From NCBI RefSeq assembly GCF_032884065.1, contig NC_088883.1:31072568-31136567 (forward strand): a stretch of 64,000 nt of DNA, written 5' to 3'. The DNA is from Artemia franciscana. Lineage: Eukaryota > Arthropoda > Branchiopoda > Anostraca > Artemiidae. Positions 33,790 to 43,699 of this stretch are shown here, piece by piece. The notes below the pieces were generated by a model that saw only the letters and a program-made list of their open reading frames with translations, was not told where the DNA came from and searched no databases. Both the position numbers and the translations under genes were made by a program. The stretch's first letter is position 1. Each line of letters starts with the position of its first letter.

Positions 33790-36130
33790 TTTTATTATGG
33801 CACAGGGTATCTACTAAGTGACATATAGCGATCGCAAATTCTGTCGGTCTGGCTGTAAGTCTGTCTGTTCTGGTTTTGCTACTTTAGGCACTTCCAGGTA
33901 AGCTAGGACGATGATATTTGACAGGCGCATCAGGAACCAGACAAAATTAAATTAGAAATTGTCGTTTCCCTGATTCGACCATCTGGGGGAGGAGTGGGGG
34001 GACGGTTAAATTGGAAAAATTAGAAAAAAGGAGGTATTTTTAACTTACGAAGGGGTGATCCCGATCTTAATGAAATTTGATGTTTGGAAGGATATCGTGT
34101 CTAACAGCACTCATTTTAAATCCCGACCGGATCAGGTGACATTGGGGGGAGTTGGGATGGCGAAATCTAAAATCTTGGAAAACGCTTTGAGAGGAGGGAT
34201 CGGGATGAAACTTGGTGGAAAAAATAAGCACAAGTCCTAGATAAGTGATTGACATAAGCGGAACGGATCCGTTCTCTTTGGGGGAGTTGGGGGGCAGGGT
34301 TGATTCTGAAAAATTAGAAAAAATGAGGTATTTTTAACTTATGAAGGAGTGATCAGATCTTATTGAAATTTGCTGTTTCGAAGAATGTCATGTCTCAGAG
34401 CTCTTATTTTAAATCCCGACCCAATCCGGTGACATTGGGGGGATCCTAAAATCTTGGAAACCGCTTAGAGCGGAGGGATCGGGATGAAACTTGGTGGGAA
34501 AAATAATCACAAGTTCTAGATACGTGATTGACATAACCGGAATAAATCCGCTCTCTTTGGGGGAGTTGGGGAGGGGGAGAGTTGATGCTGAAAAATTAGA
34601 TGAGGTATTTGCAACTTGCGAAGGAGTGATCGGCTCTTAATAAAATTTGATGTTTGGAAGGATATCGTGTCTCAGAGCTCTTGTTTCAAATCCCGACCAG
34701 ATCCGGTGACATTGCGAGGAGTTAGGGGGGGGGCACCTAAAATCTTGGAAAACGCTTAGAGTGGAGGGATCGGGATGAAACTTGGTGGGAAAATAAACAC
34801 AAGTCCTAGATACGTGAGTGACATAACCGGAATGAATCCGCTCTCTTTGGAGGAGTTGGGGGGGGAGGAGGAGGGCTAATTCTAAAAAATTAAAAAAAGA
34901 GGTATTTTTAACTTACGAAGAAGTGATCGGATCGTAATGAAATTTCATATTTAGAAGAACCTCGTAACTCATATCTCTCATTTTAAATCCCGACCGGACG
35001 ACCGGATCCAGTGTCATTGGGGGGGGGAGGGGCGGAAATCTTGGAAAATGCTTACAGCGGAGAGATCAGGATGAAACTTGGCGGGAAGAATAAGCACACG
35101 TACAAGATAAGTGACTGAAATAACCGGACCGGATCCATTCTCTTTGGTGGAGTTGGGGAGGGGGGAGTAATTCGGAAAAATTAGAAAAAATTAGGTATTT
35201 ATAACTTCCGAACGGGTGATCAGATCCTAATTAAATTTGAAATTTAGAAGGATATTGCGCTTTAGAACTCTCATTTTAAACACCGACCAGATCCAGCGAT
35301 ATTGGGGGGAGTTGGAGGGGGAAAACGGAAATCTTGGAAACCAGAAATCTTCAAAAACGTTTAAGAGTGGAGAGATCGGGATGAAACCTGATGGGAAGAA
35401 TAAGCACAAGTTATAGATATGTGATTGACATAATTGGGACGGATCCGTTCTCTTTGGGGGAGCTGGGGGTTGTTAATTTGGAAAAATCAGAAAAATTGAG
35501 GTATTTTTAACTTAAGAACGGGTGACCAGACCTTAATGAAATTTGATATTTAGAAGGAACCCATGTCTCAGAGCTCTTATTTCAAGTCCCGATCAGATCT
35601 GTTGACATTGGGGGGAGTTGGCGGGAAAAACCGGAAATCTTGGAAAACGCTTATACATTTTGTAGATTCGTTGTTGACGTAACCGGACTGGATCCGCTCT
35701 CTTTGGGGGGGGGGGTTAGGGGCTGGGGTTCAGTGCTTTGGCGAGTTTAGTGCTTCTAGACGTGCTAGGACGATGAAAATTGGTAAGTGTGTCAGGCAGC
35801 TGCACAAATTGACTTGATAAAGTCGTTTTCCCCGATTCGACCATCTGGGGAAATGAAGGGAGAGGAAAAATTAAAAAATTGAGGTATGTATAACTTACGA
35901 GTGGGTGATCGGATCTTATTGAATTTTGATATTTAGAAGGACCTCGTGACTCAGAGCTCTTATTTTAAATCCCGACCGGCATTAAGCCTCCAATTTTCCT
36001 TTTAAAGCAATCTACTGATTCTTAGAATTTTGCTAGAGCTCATACCATATGAGCTCTTGGCTCTTCCGACCTCGTCACAAGTGCCATATGAGCTCTTAGC
36101 TCTTGTTGGCCAAGGTGTCATATCCAAAAT
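33790..36130. repeat. Modular repeat element with about seven 295-bp internal units
   Basis: A head segment ('gctaggacgatgatatttga' at about 33903, 'gattcgaccatctggggga' at about 33972) is followed by units whose 'aactta.gaa..gtgat' start lies at about 34041, 34337, 34612, 34909, 35203, 35509 and 35891. Each unit ends in a G-rich 'ctttgggggagttgggg' phrase. Before the last unit the head recurs (35730-35870), so this may be one full element with six units followed by a second, shorter one. A tail with 'ccatatgagctcttggctct' duplications ends near 36130. No convincing protein is encoded. The open frames on either strand reflect the repeat. Confidence 0.88.
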
Positions 36131-36890
36131 GTTGAACTTATTTTAACTTTTCTGAAGTCTAAAATGAACTCAATGAACTACCGGGAAGACCTAACTAAAA
36201 AATGTATATCCACAAGAGGTAAATTCACCTCCTTGGCGAACCGGTGTTGACGTGAGCCAATCAGCCCAATGGAACCCCAAAATAAAAGTTACAATATTCC
36301 AATTAGGACTCAACAGAAACCACACAGGTTTAAAAAAAGCCTAATTTATATTTTTCTAATGCTGCTGTGAAACACCAAACTATCAATCATACTTTAGGTT
36401 TTTTGGTTCCTCTTAAACTTATGTGAAAAAGTTAGATTTATCACTCATCAGTTTCAAATAGTCTTTGGTTCTGGGAGCAAAAAAGGCAGCCAGGAAAGAA
36501 TATTAAATTATAGAAGTAGGACCTGGGCAGCTTTAGTAGGTCAAACATGCATAATTAGATGAGTGTAATAGGAAGGAAGAGTTAGATGGAAGAGGAGAGA
36601 TAGACAAAGACAGGGGTGTGTGGGAAAACAGAATGACACACCCTAGTTGTTTATAAGTTGGGCTGTACCTTAAAAGAAATTAAACAATCTCTGTATATGG
36701 AAATTAATTAGGAGAACTAAGAAAAGACAAAGTTGGCACCCTTATTGGTAATATCCTTTTAGGACACATTTTAGGGTCAATAGTATTTAGGACTTGGTGC
36801 TGTGAGTTAAAGCAGAGGCCAGACAACTATTAAAAATAACGACATAATAAAGCTGCATAAAAATAAAGATAATTAATTTAAATAATAACA
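36131..36890. other. Intron sequence, nothing recognised
   Basis: No repeat structure or coding block was recognised in this stretch. Confidence 0.4.
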
Positions 36891-37046
36891 TTTAAAATTC
36901 TTTCATTTAAAACTTCTTTCTAATATTGGATTAACCCTGAATGTTGATAAATGCGAGTACCTGGCATTCAATGTAAAATCATCAGCTACAATTTTTGCAC
37001 TGCCATGTGGATTGAGTATTATTAAGCGGCTTGGTATCCGCTTTGC

Positions 37047-37077
37047 ATATATATATTTATTATATATTATATAATAT

Positions 37078-37114
<37 letters not shown>

Positions 37115-37160
37115 ATATAATATTATATATTATATTATATAATAATATATTATATATTTG
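37047..37160. repeat. TA/TAA-rich microsatellite inside a LINE fragment
   Basis: Imperfect TA repeat with 'taata' interruptions, replacing or separating LINE sequence between the RT thumb block and the C-terminal block. Confidence 0.9.
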
Positions 37161-37500
37161 CAGTACGCTCTCTGGGCTCCGTGTAAGAGCTCTTGTCGAC
37201 ATTAAACAAAAGCTTCAGATAAGCTACGGGAAAGTCGTTACTAGTCGTGGTCATTATTCACGTCGAGTACTCGCCCGTCTTTATAGTACATTTTGTGACC
37301 ACTCCGGTTTATTTATGTCTGGTATTTATCCTCTGCTCCAGATGTAGCAACTAAAATCAGTTCGAGTGATCTACTTTCGGTACCTAAAGTACCTACTTTA
37401 TTTTCCTCGTTCTTACCGTAATCATGCCATTGTAAGTAAATACGGTGCTACGGATATTATTTAGTCATTCGACAGATTAAATACTGCTTTAGCTTATAAT

Positions 37501-37718
37501 TATAATTATTTATTAATTATTATAATTAATATAATTAATAATATTATTATAATTAATATTAATTATAATAATATAATTATTATAATTTATTAATTATTAA
37601 TTTTTTTTAATTTTATTAATTAATTTTATTAATTATTACTAATTAATTATTTATATAATTTATTTAATTATTATTATTATTTATTTTTATTATAATTATT
37701 TATTATATATTATAATTA
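37501..37718. repeat. Pure A/T insert flanked by a 13-bp direct duplication
   Basis: About 218 bases made almost only of A and T ('ttaattattataattaatat' type) interrupt the LINE C-terminal reading. The sequence tttagcttataat stands on both sides (37488-37500 and 37719-37731), and LINE text continues normally after it. It may be an insertion with target duplication or an expanded microsatellite. Confidence 0.7.
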
Positions 37719-38047
37719 TTTAGCTTATAATGCTGTATTTTCTCTAGGTTGTTTCCACCAGTTAATTAGATTGTTTTGCCGTTAGTGATTGTGCATTATA
37801 TTTGTGTCTATTGAAAATTCTTTATTTCTTTTTTCCTAGCACTCCGCTTATATTTTGTTTTTGTTTTTTGTAGCGGGTTAAAAATAAATTATTATTATTA
37901 TAACGGGAAAAATAAAAATAGTGAAAAGTCTAACCAACTAGTAAAATGGTAAAAAAATAAACAGTAAAATTAGTAAAATAAGAAATTAATACCCCCCCAA
38001 AAAAAAACAAACACAGGAAACACAGACAGGAAGAAGATAAGCATTAC

Positions 38048-38196
38048 CTGCAATGTACAACAATCGGCTTAGATTCAGGGCCAACCCTGTCTCGGAATGC
38101 TCTCACAAAACGAACTAATGTTGTTGGGGGCTCTGGAACCCCAAAGTCTGGCCAAGTTGTAAAGTGGAAGTGCCGTATCACTCGACTTACGTCCCC
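38048..38196 (-). CDS. Ptp10D: Ptp10D-like exon: WPD loop and catalytic cysteine
   Basis: 149 nt on the minus strand, acceptor CGCAG ending at 38197 and donor GTAATG from 38047. It reads [20 protein letters not shown], then [20 protein letters not shown] and ESKPIVVHC plus AG of a Ser codon. It holds the WPD-loop aspartate (general acid) and the nucleophilic Cys of HCSAG. The Ser is completed by the first base of the exon at 27.86 kb. Phase in is 0, phase out 2. The wording agrees with the R3 receptor phosphatases of arthropods as I know the family. Confidence 0.93.
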
Positions 38197-38342
38197 CTGC
38201 GAATGAAATCATCATTTCAAAAATCGAATATCATTTCAAAAATGAAAAGGGAAATCTACAATAAAAATTTTATACGCTCCTCAAAAATGATGCTTCTTTG
38301 AATGACAGCTTTTTCATGAAACTAAAAAATTCCTTGGACACT

Positions 38343-38579
38343 AAACTGCTGACAGTTGGAGGGGGCAAGGGGGAAGTTGGAGGGGGATTCGGATACGAGA
38401 TATACATTCATTAAAAAAGAAAACAAACACTATTCGCCATTCGCCTGCCAAGAAAGGCAATAAGCTTAGAAGGGCAAGCGAGGTTATGACCCTCAGCTAG
38501 TTAAAACCACATTCTCATCGTGCAACTCAACACACAAGAAACACAACTGATGAAGGAAGAAAGGAAATAGAGACAGATG

Positions 38580-38613
<34 letters not shown>

Positions 38614-39110
38614 GCTGACAGTTGGAGGGGGCAAGGAAGACTCGGATACGAGATATACATTCATTAAAAAAGAAAACAAACACTATTCGCCATTCGCCTG
38701 CCAAGAAAGGCAATAAGCTTAGAAGGGCAAGCGAGGTTATTACCCTCAGCTAGTTAAAACCACATTCTCATCGTGCAACTCAACACACAAGAAACACAAC
38801 TGATGAAGGAAGAAAGGAAAAAGAGAAAGATGAAAAGAAAAGAAAAAGAAAAGAAAAGAAAAAAAACTGCTGACAGTTGGAGGGGGCAAGGAAGACTCGG
38901 ATACGAGATATAAATTCATTAAAAAAGAAAACAAACACTATTCGCCATTCGCCTGCCAAGAAAGGCAATAAGCTTAGAAGGGCAAGCGAGGTTATTACCC
39001 TCAGCTAGTTAAAACCACATTCTCATCGTGCTACTCAACACACAAGAAACACAACTGATGAAGGAAGAAAGAAAAAATAGACAGATGAAAAGAAAAGAAG
39101 AAGAGGAAAC
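38343..39110. repeat. Three tandem copies of a 255-265-bp unit joined by A-rich linkers
   Basis: Units start 'actgctgacagttggagggg' at about 38346, 38611 and 38866 and run through 'ttcgccattcgcctgccaag' and 'cattctcatcgtgc' to a purine-rich end. The linkers are A-rich: 30 A at 38581-38610, a mixed A/G linker at about 38820-38866, and another A/G stretch at about 39070-39140. The A-tailed head-to-tail form recalls a multimeric SINE-like element, but no polymerase III boxes were seen. Confidence 0.88.
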
Positions 39111-39478
39111 AAAAATTAACAGCAAAAAAAAACAAAAAAAAAAACAGGGAAATGCCTTGAACAGAATGACAGCCTAGTGCGGGCTTCATATCAAAATCAC
39201 TCATGAGCTAAAAGAAACTTTCTTTGCCCGTGACTTGAAGGTCGGAAGACTAGGCGCATTTTTCACATACTCGGGCAATATACTCCAAACATGGGAACTT
39301 TTTTCTTTAAATTTTTTTTTGTATTTAATCACAGAAATAAAATCATAGAAATCATGAACAAAGTATTATAGAAGAAAAAAAATCTATGCAAAAGATAAAG
39401 GTAAAAAGATAAGATAAAAGATAAATGCAAAAGATAAAAGATGCAAAAGATAAAGCATTTTTGAAAAATCTTCACTAA

Positions 39479-39891
39479 CCCCTGGTTCCCACTGCCGCAT
39501 GATTTCGCGCAAAATCCTGCGACATGCGACAAATGACACAAATCGTGCGACAAACGACGCAAAACCATCCGTTTTGCTGCAATGTCGGATACGTTGAATA
39601 ATTTCAACTCATACGACAAATCGCATGCGTTGTTCTGATTAAAAAGAATAAATAAATAAATCATAACCATAAGTCATGGAGCGGATTGAAAAGCTAATTT
39701 TGGCTGTTTGTTGCTTTTGGTTTCTTTATGCAAAATTCGTCCGAATTACTACCGTCTCCGTCAATCGGTTCTACAGCAGCATTTACTACAAAAGTCTGCG
39801 TTGCTTTGTGAACCTCCATCCGATTCTGTCGTACGTCTGTTCCGCCAGAAAAAAATCGTGTCGGGATTGACGCAGCAGTGGGAACCAGGGG
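39479..39891. mobile_element. PIF/Harbinger-type MITE, 413 bp
   Basis: The ends are inverted: ccccctggttcccactgc-like left end (39479 onward, cccctggttcccactgc) and its complement gcagtgggaaccagggg ending at 39891. TAA immediately flanks both sides (39476-39478 and 39892-39894). A 3-bp TAA/TTA duplication is the signature of the PIF/Harbinger superfamily. A CG-containing subterminal zone ('cgcatgatttcgcgc') follows the left end. Two overlapping short frames inside (39676-39870 and 39708-39902) might be remnants of a coding region but show no domain I can name. Confidence 0.82.
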
Positions 39892-39894
39892 TAA

Positions 39895-40960
39895 ACGTTT
39901 AAAGTCTGCGAGGGTGTAATTCTACCCTCTTATCGGTGGTGGTCTTTAGAAAACTGGATAGAAACTTAATTTGCGATTGAATTAACTCCTCCCCAACTTT
40001 TTAAGACCATCTGTTCTATTTAATGGTCCCTGGAAAAAAGACATGGAAGATGTATTTTACTGTACTAAGTCAACACTTTTGTATTTACTATAATTTGCAA
40101 TAATTCAACTTGAATAAGTAATACTGTTATTTGTAATAATTTGAATGTTTTTTTTATGTTGTTTTAAGAAATTGTAATACACAATATTTACATGAAGAAT
40201 TTACTTATTTTTGCATATAAAAGTGCCAAATCTCTATTCAAATCATTTAGTAAATATTTTAAGCTTTTAGCATTTAGCCCTGCAATGGATTACGGCCCTT
40301 GGAAAGGCAAGAGCATCATTGATTAAGCCTTTCCGCTGAAAGAAAAAAGACAAAAGACAAAAAAAAGAATAGGGGACAGGTCACGCTTTACATACTCAGT
40401 GTCATTGTATTTTTATTTATTTATTTCTTTAATTTGATGGAAAGGCAGTTATTCTATTTTTTTTCTCATTTACGTGTTAATTCATCTATATATATATAAA
40501 AAAATTATTTGGGACACTTGTAGTTTTTGTGGACAAAATTTTTTTTTATTGTTGTTCGGTGAGAAGTTTTTTTTTATCTCATTGATGGAATAAATTAGTA
40601 CCAAACTATTAAGGAAACAAAAAAGAACATGGTTATTCTAATTGTATAATATTAGCTCCCTGTTTTCCCGTTCCTCATTGTTCTGTATCTTGAGCTACCC
40701 CTAAAATTACTGCATTTACGTACACGGGTGGATCCTTAGCAAAATCTTGGGAATGACCAATGTGACAAGGGCTCCAATGAGCGAAATCTGGGGGGGGGGG
40801 GGCAATTTGACAAAGGTGCCAATAACTGACCAAATTGGTAAGTTTATTCTTAAAAAAGAGTAAAAAAATAAACAAAGAGAGAGCCAAGAAAAATCTTGGA
40901 GGGGCGGGGGCTCACTGATACAGGATACCGGTTCAAAGTTTCTTCTACGTCGGTGCATCT
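39895..40960. other. Intron sequence, nothing recognised
   Basis: Mostly AT-rich with runs of T and a G run at 40791-40802. 'tctatatatatataaaaaaa' at about 40487 recalls a Helitron 5' end, but no further support was found. Confidence 0.4.
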
Positions 40961-40963
40961 TTC

Positions 40964-40988
40964 ATTGGCGGCGCTCCGCCTATAAATA
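40964..40988 (+). promoter_or_regulatory. TATA box and inverted CCAAT upstream of a LINE reading frame
   Basis: ATTGG (40964-40968, an inverted CCAAT) is followed by TATAAATA at 40981-40988. An open frame begins 56 bases further on (41044). This resembles a conventional polymerase II promoter. Most LINEs use TATA-less internal promoters, so it may be a host promoter fragment or coincidence. Confidence 0.35.
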
Positions 40989-41043
40989 AGCGAGGCCTTG
41001 GGATCTATGTATCAATCGTCATGTAAAGTAGTAACCTTCTTCA

Positions 41044-42260
41044 ATGAGCGTGAATAGATATGATGACGCTTTGAATCAATTTAAACAGAACGGGTTTATT
41101 CTTGGAAGCCAAGCTCGTGACACACTTACGGGGGATGACGAATGCATCGATAATTTTTCGTTGAATTGTCGCCCAAGTAATTATGTGAATCCAAATAATC
41201 TTTATGAATATTTAAAACCTGCGAGTGCAGAAAGAGCGATCGTTTTCTGGAGTTGTCAGAGTCTAAGAACGACATATTTTTCTTTATGTGAGATTTTAAG
41301 TTTGCTAGATAAGAAGCCGTGCGTTGTAGGCCCATGTGAGATATTTTTTTTCTAGAAAGTCACTGCCCTGGGATTTTTCTTTTCCGGGATATGTTTGAGA
41401 GCGAAGAGAACGGAAAACCATGGAGCGGGGTGGTCTATGCCTTTTGATTAATGAAGGCACCCAAAATTGGGTTAGTGATGACATTTCCTCTGGCTCGAAG
41501 GTAGGATCGAAACCCTTTTCATTGAAATAAAAAATAGAGGAGAAAAAAAATTGATTTTGGGATTCATTTACAAAAATCCGTCATGTGATATTAGTTTTTT
41601 TATTGATGAATTTGAATTATTATTAGATAAAATTAACAGAGAAAATAAAATAAATTTATGATGGAGATTTTAATATAGATTTACTAAAAAGAGTGAATAG
41701 CTCAGATTGTGTTAATATGATGGTGTCAAATGATAGTTTTCCTCTTGTAACAATTCTAACTCGGATTTCGCATCTTTCGGCGTCCTTAATTGATAACTTT
41801 TTTGTTAATGGGGGATTACTTGAAAGATCCCAAGCAGATGCGATTGTGTCCAACGGGTCGGATCACCTTCTTTTAATAAGTAAATAAAGCTGAATCAGTT
41901 CGTTTTACCGTGAAATGAAAAATAAAAACCGAAAGAGTTTTGCGAATATGTTGGATGAAACAAATTTTTCACGTGTAATATAGCAAAGTGTCCAAATACA
42001 GCATATGACCTCCTCACTGAGATAGTGATGAATGTAATGAATGAAACATGTCTCTTGCGAAGAATAAACCCTAATAGAAATTCTCCTAGAAAACCATGGA
42101 TAACAAAAGCTATTCTAGTTTCAATTAAGCAGAAAAACCAACTTTCCGGATTCAGTTTCGAAATGAAGTCTTTAAATCTGATCGTATAAAGAGGGCGAAA
42201 TTGTATGAAGAGCTTCAGGCACGGCGTGCCACTGGTGAAGGTGATTTAGTCATAAGAGAT
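41044..42260 (+). pseudogene. LINE endonuclease region (family D), broken
   Basis: The first frame (41044-41355) contains the endonuclease start (a degraded N-x-QSLR motif read as WSCQSLRTTYFSL, then ILSLLDKKPCVV). Later pieces in other frames include IYKSPSCD near 41570, a damaged DGDFNIDLL block near 41660 and SSDCVNMMVSNDSFP with LIDNFFVNGG and the SDHLLLIS end (41693-41880). A KPWITKAI block and RAKLYEEL precede the break near 42260. Many frameshifts. The part belongs to the jockey/CR1-like LINEs, and the RT is not continuous with it. Confidence 0.75.
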
Positions 42261-42433
42261 AATGAAATTGTTTCAAAAACTTGGACATGATCTAAACGAC
42301 TCTCAAAGACATGTAAATAGTGTCAATAGCCTTGTGTCTCTTAATATTGAAATAAGTTCTACTGATGAATCAAGCGGAACATTTTACGGTGCGAGATCAA
42401 CAAATTCCGAACAGAGTGTTTTCATCAGTGACA

Positions 42434-43690
42434 GTTCCAATAATGGCAGTACTGAATCTGAAGTATCTGATGACCCAAATAATGACACACATAGCCAGAA
42501 TAAAAAAAAAAAAACATTGGATAAACAATGGTCTAAAAGATGTCTTTATCATTTTGTCATCATTTTGACATTGAACTGTATTGTGTCATGTGACACGACA
42601 GTTCCAATAATGACAGCATTGAATCTGAAGTATCTGATGACCCAAATAATGACACACATAGCCAGAACAAAAGAAAAAACATTGGACAAACAATGGTCTA
42701 AAAGATGTCTTTATCATTTTGTCATCATTTTGACATTGAACTGTATTGTGTTATGTGACACGACAGTTCCAATAATGACAGCATTGAATCTGAAGTATCT
42801 AATGACCCAAATAATCACAGAAGTAGCCAGAAAAAAAAAAAAAAAAACATTGGACAATCAATGGTCTCAAAAGATGTCTTTATCACTTTGTCCTCACTTT
42901 GACATTGAACTGTATTGTATCATGTGACACGACAGTTCCAATAATGACAGCATTGAATCTAAAGTATCTAATGACCCAAATAATCACAGAAGTAGCCATA
43001 ATAAAAAAAAAAAACATTGGACAATCAATGGTATAAAAGATGTCTTTATCATTTTGTCATCATTTTGACATTGAACTGTATTGTGTCATGTGACACGACA
43101 GTTCCAATAATGACAGCATTGAATCTGAAGTATCTGATGACCCAAATAATGACACACATAGCCAGAATAAAAAAAAACATTGGACAAACAATGGTCTAAA
43201 AGATGTCTTTATCATTTTGTCATCATTTTGACATTGAACTGTATTGTGTCATGTGACACGACAGTTCCAATAATGACAGCATTGAATCTGAAGTATCTGA
43301 TGACCCAAATAATGACACACATAGCCAGAATAAAAGAAAAAACATTGGACAAACAATGGTCTAAAAGATGTCTTTATCATTTTGTCATCATTTTGACATT
43401 GAACTGTATTGTGTTATGTGACACGACAGTTCCAATAATGACAGCATTGAATCTGAAGTATCTAATGACCCAAATAATGACAGAAGTAGCCAGAATAAAA
43501 AAAAAAAAAACATTGGACAATCAATGGTCTCAAAAGATGTCTTTATCACTTTGTCCTCACTTTGACATTGAACTGTATTGTATCATGTGACACGACAGTT
43601 CCAATAATGACAGCATTGAATCTAAAGTATCTAATGACCCAAATAATGACACACATAGCCAGAATAAAAGCAAAAAGCTTTGGACAAGCA
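42434..43690. repeat. 165-bp tandem array, eight copies, with 663-bp higher-order period
   Basis: The marker 'gttccaataatgacagc' (first copy 'gttccaataatggcagt') occurs at 42434, 42601, 42766, 42935, 43101, 43264, 43429 and 43598. The last seven pair off at exactly 663 bases (42601/43264, 42766/43429, 42935/43598), and the paired copies share the same private changes (for example 'gtgttatgtg' and 'gtatcatgtg'). So a four-unit block was duplicated. The open frames across it, which look like repeated hydrophobic segments, come from the repeat. The array interrupts LINE-like sequence. Confidence 0.95.
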
Positions 43691-43699
43691 ATGATCTAA

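Larger units (their letters stand above)
36895..37900 (+). mobile_element. LINE 3' fragment (family F), interrupted by AT-rich sequence
   Basis: Plus-strand translation shows an RT thumb-like block at 36907-37045 (SNIGLTLNVDKCEYLAFNV, then IIKRLGIRF). After a (TA)n interruption at 37047-37158 a C-terminal block follows at 37240-37500 (LYSTFCDHSG, KSVRVIYFRYLKYLLYFPRS, SFDRLNTALAY). A 3' region ends in (ATT)n at about 37886-37900. Several stops are present. The combination of RT remnants, order and short-repeat tail supports a LINE; the family differs from the others here. Confidence 0.75.

Noticed and set aside
34055..35409. Short open frames on both strands in the G-rich array
   Set aside because: They recur with the 295-bp unit and break differently in each copy; no conserved protein.
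38501..38968. Phe-rich hydrophobic minus-strand frames
   Set aside because: Produced by the poly-A linkers of the 260-bp repeat.
39676..39902. Two overlapping short frames inside the Harbinger-type MITE taken as transposase
   Set aside because: No DDE or Myb-like motif is visible; too short to support a call.
40487..40520. Possible second Helitron 5' end ('tctatatatatataaaaaaa')
   Set aside because: The motif is low-complexity, lacks the following family text seen at 15447, and no hairpin-CTAG end was found downstream.
42262..43590. Open frames with repeated hydrophobic segments (CLYHFVIILTLNCIV), resembling a multi-pass membrane protein
   Set aside because: They arise from the 165-bp nucleotide array. 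The same sequence reads as an acidic LINE-like segment in another frame.
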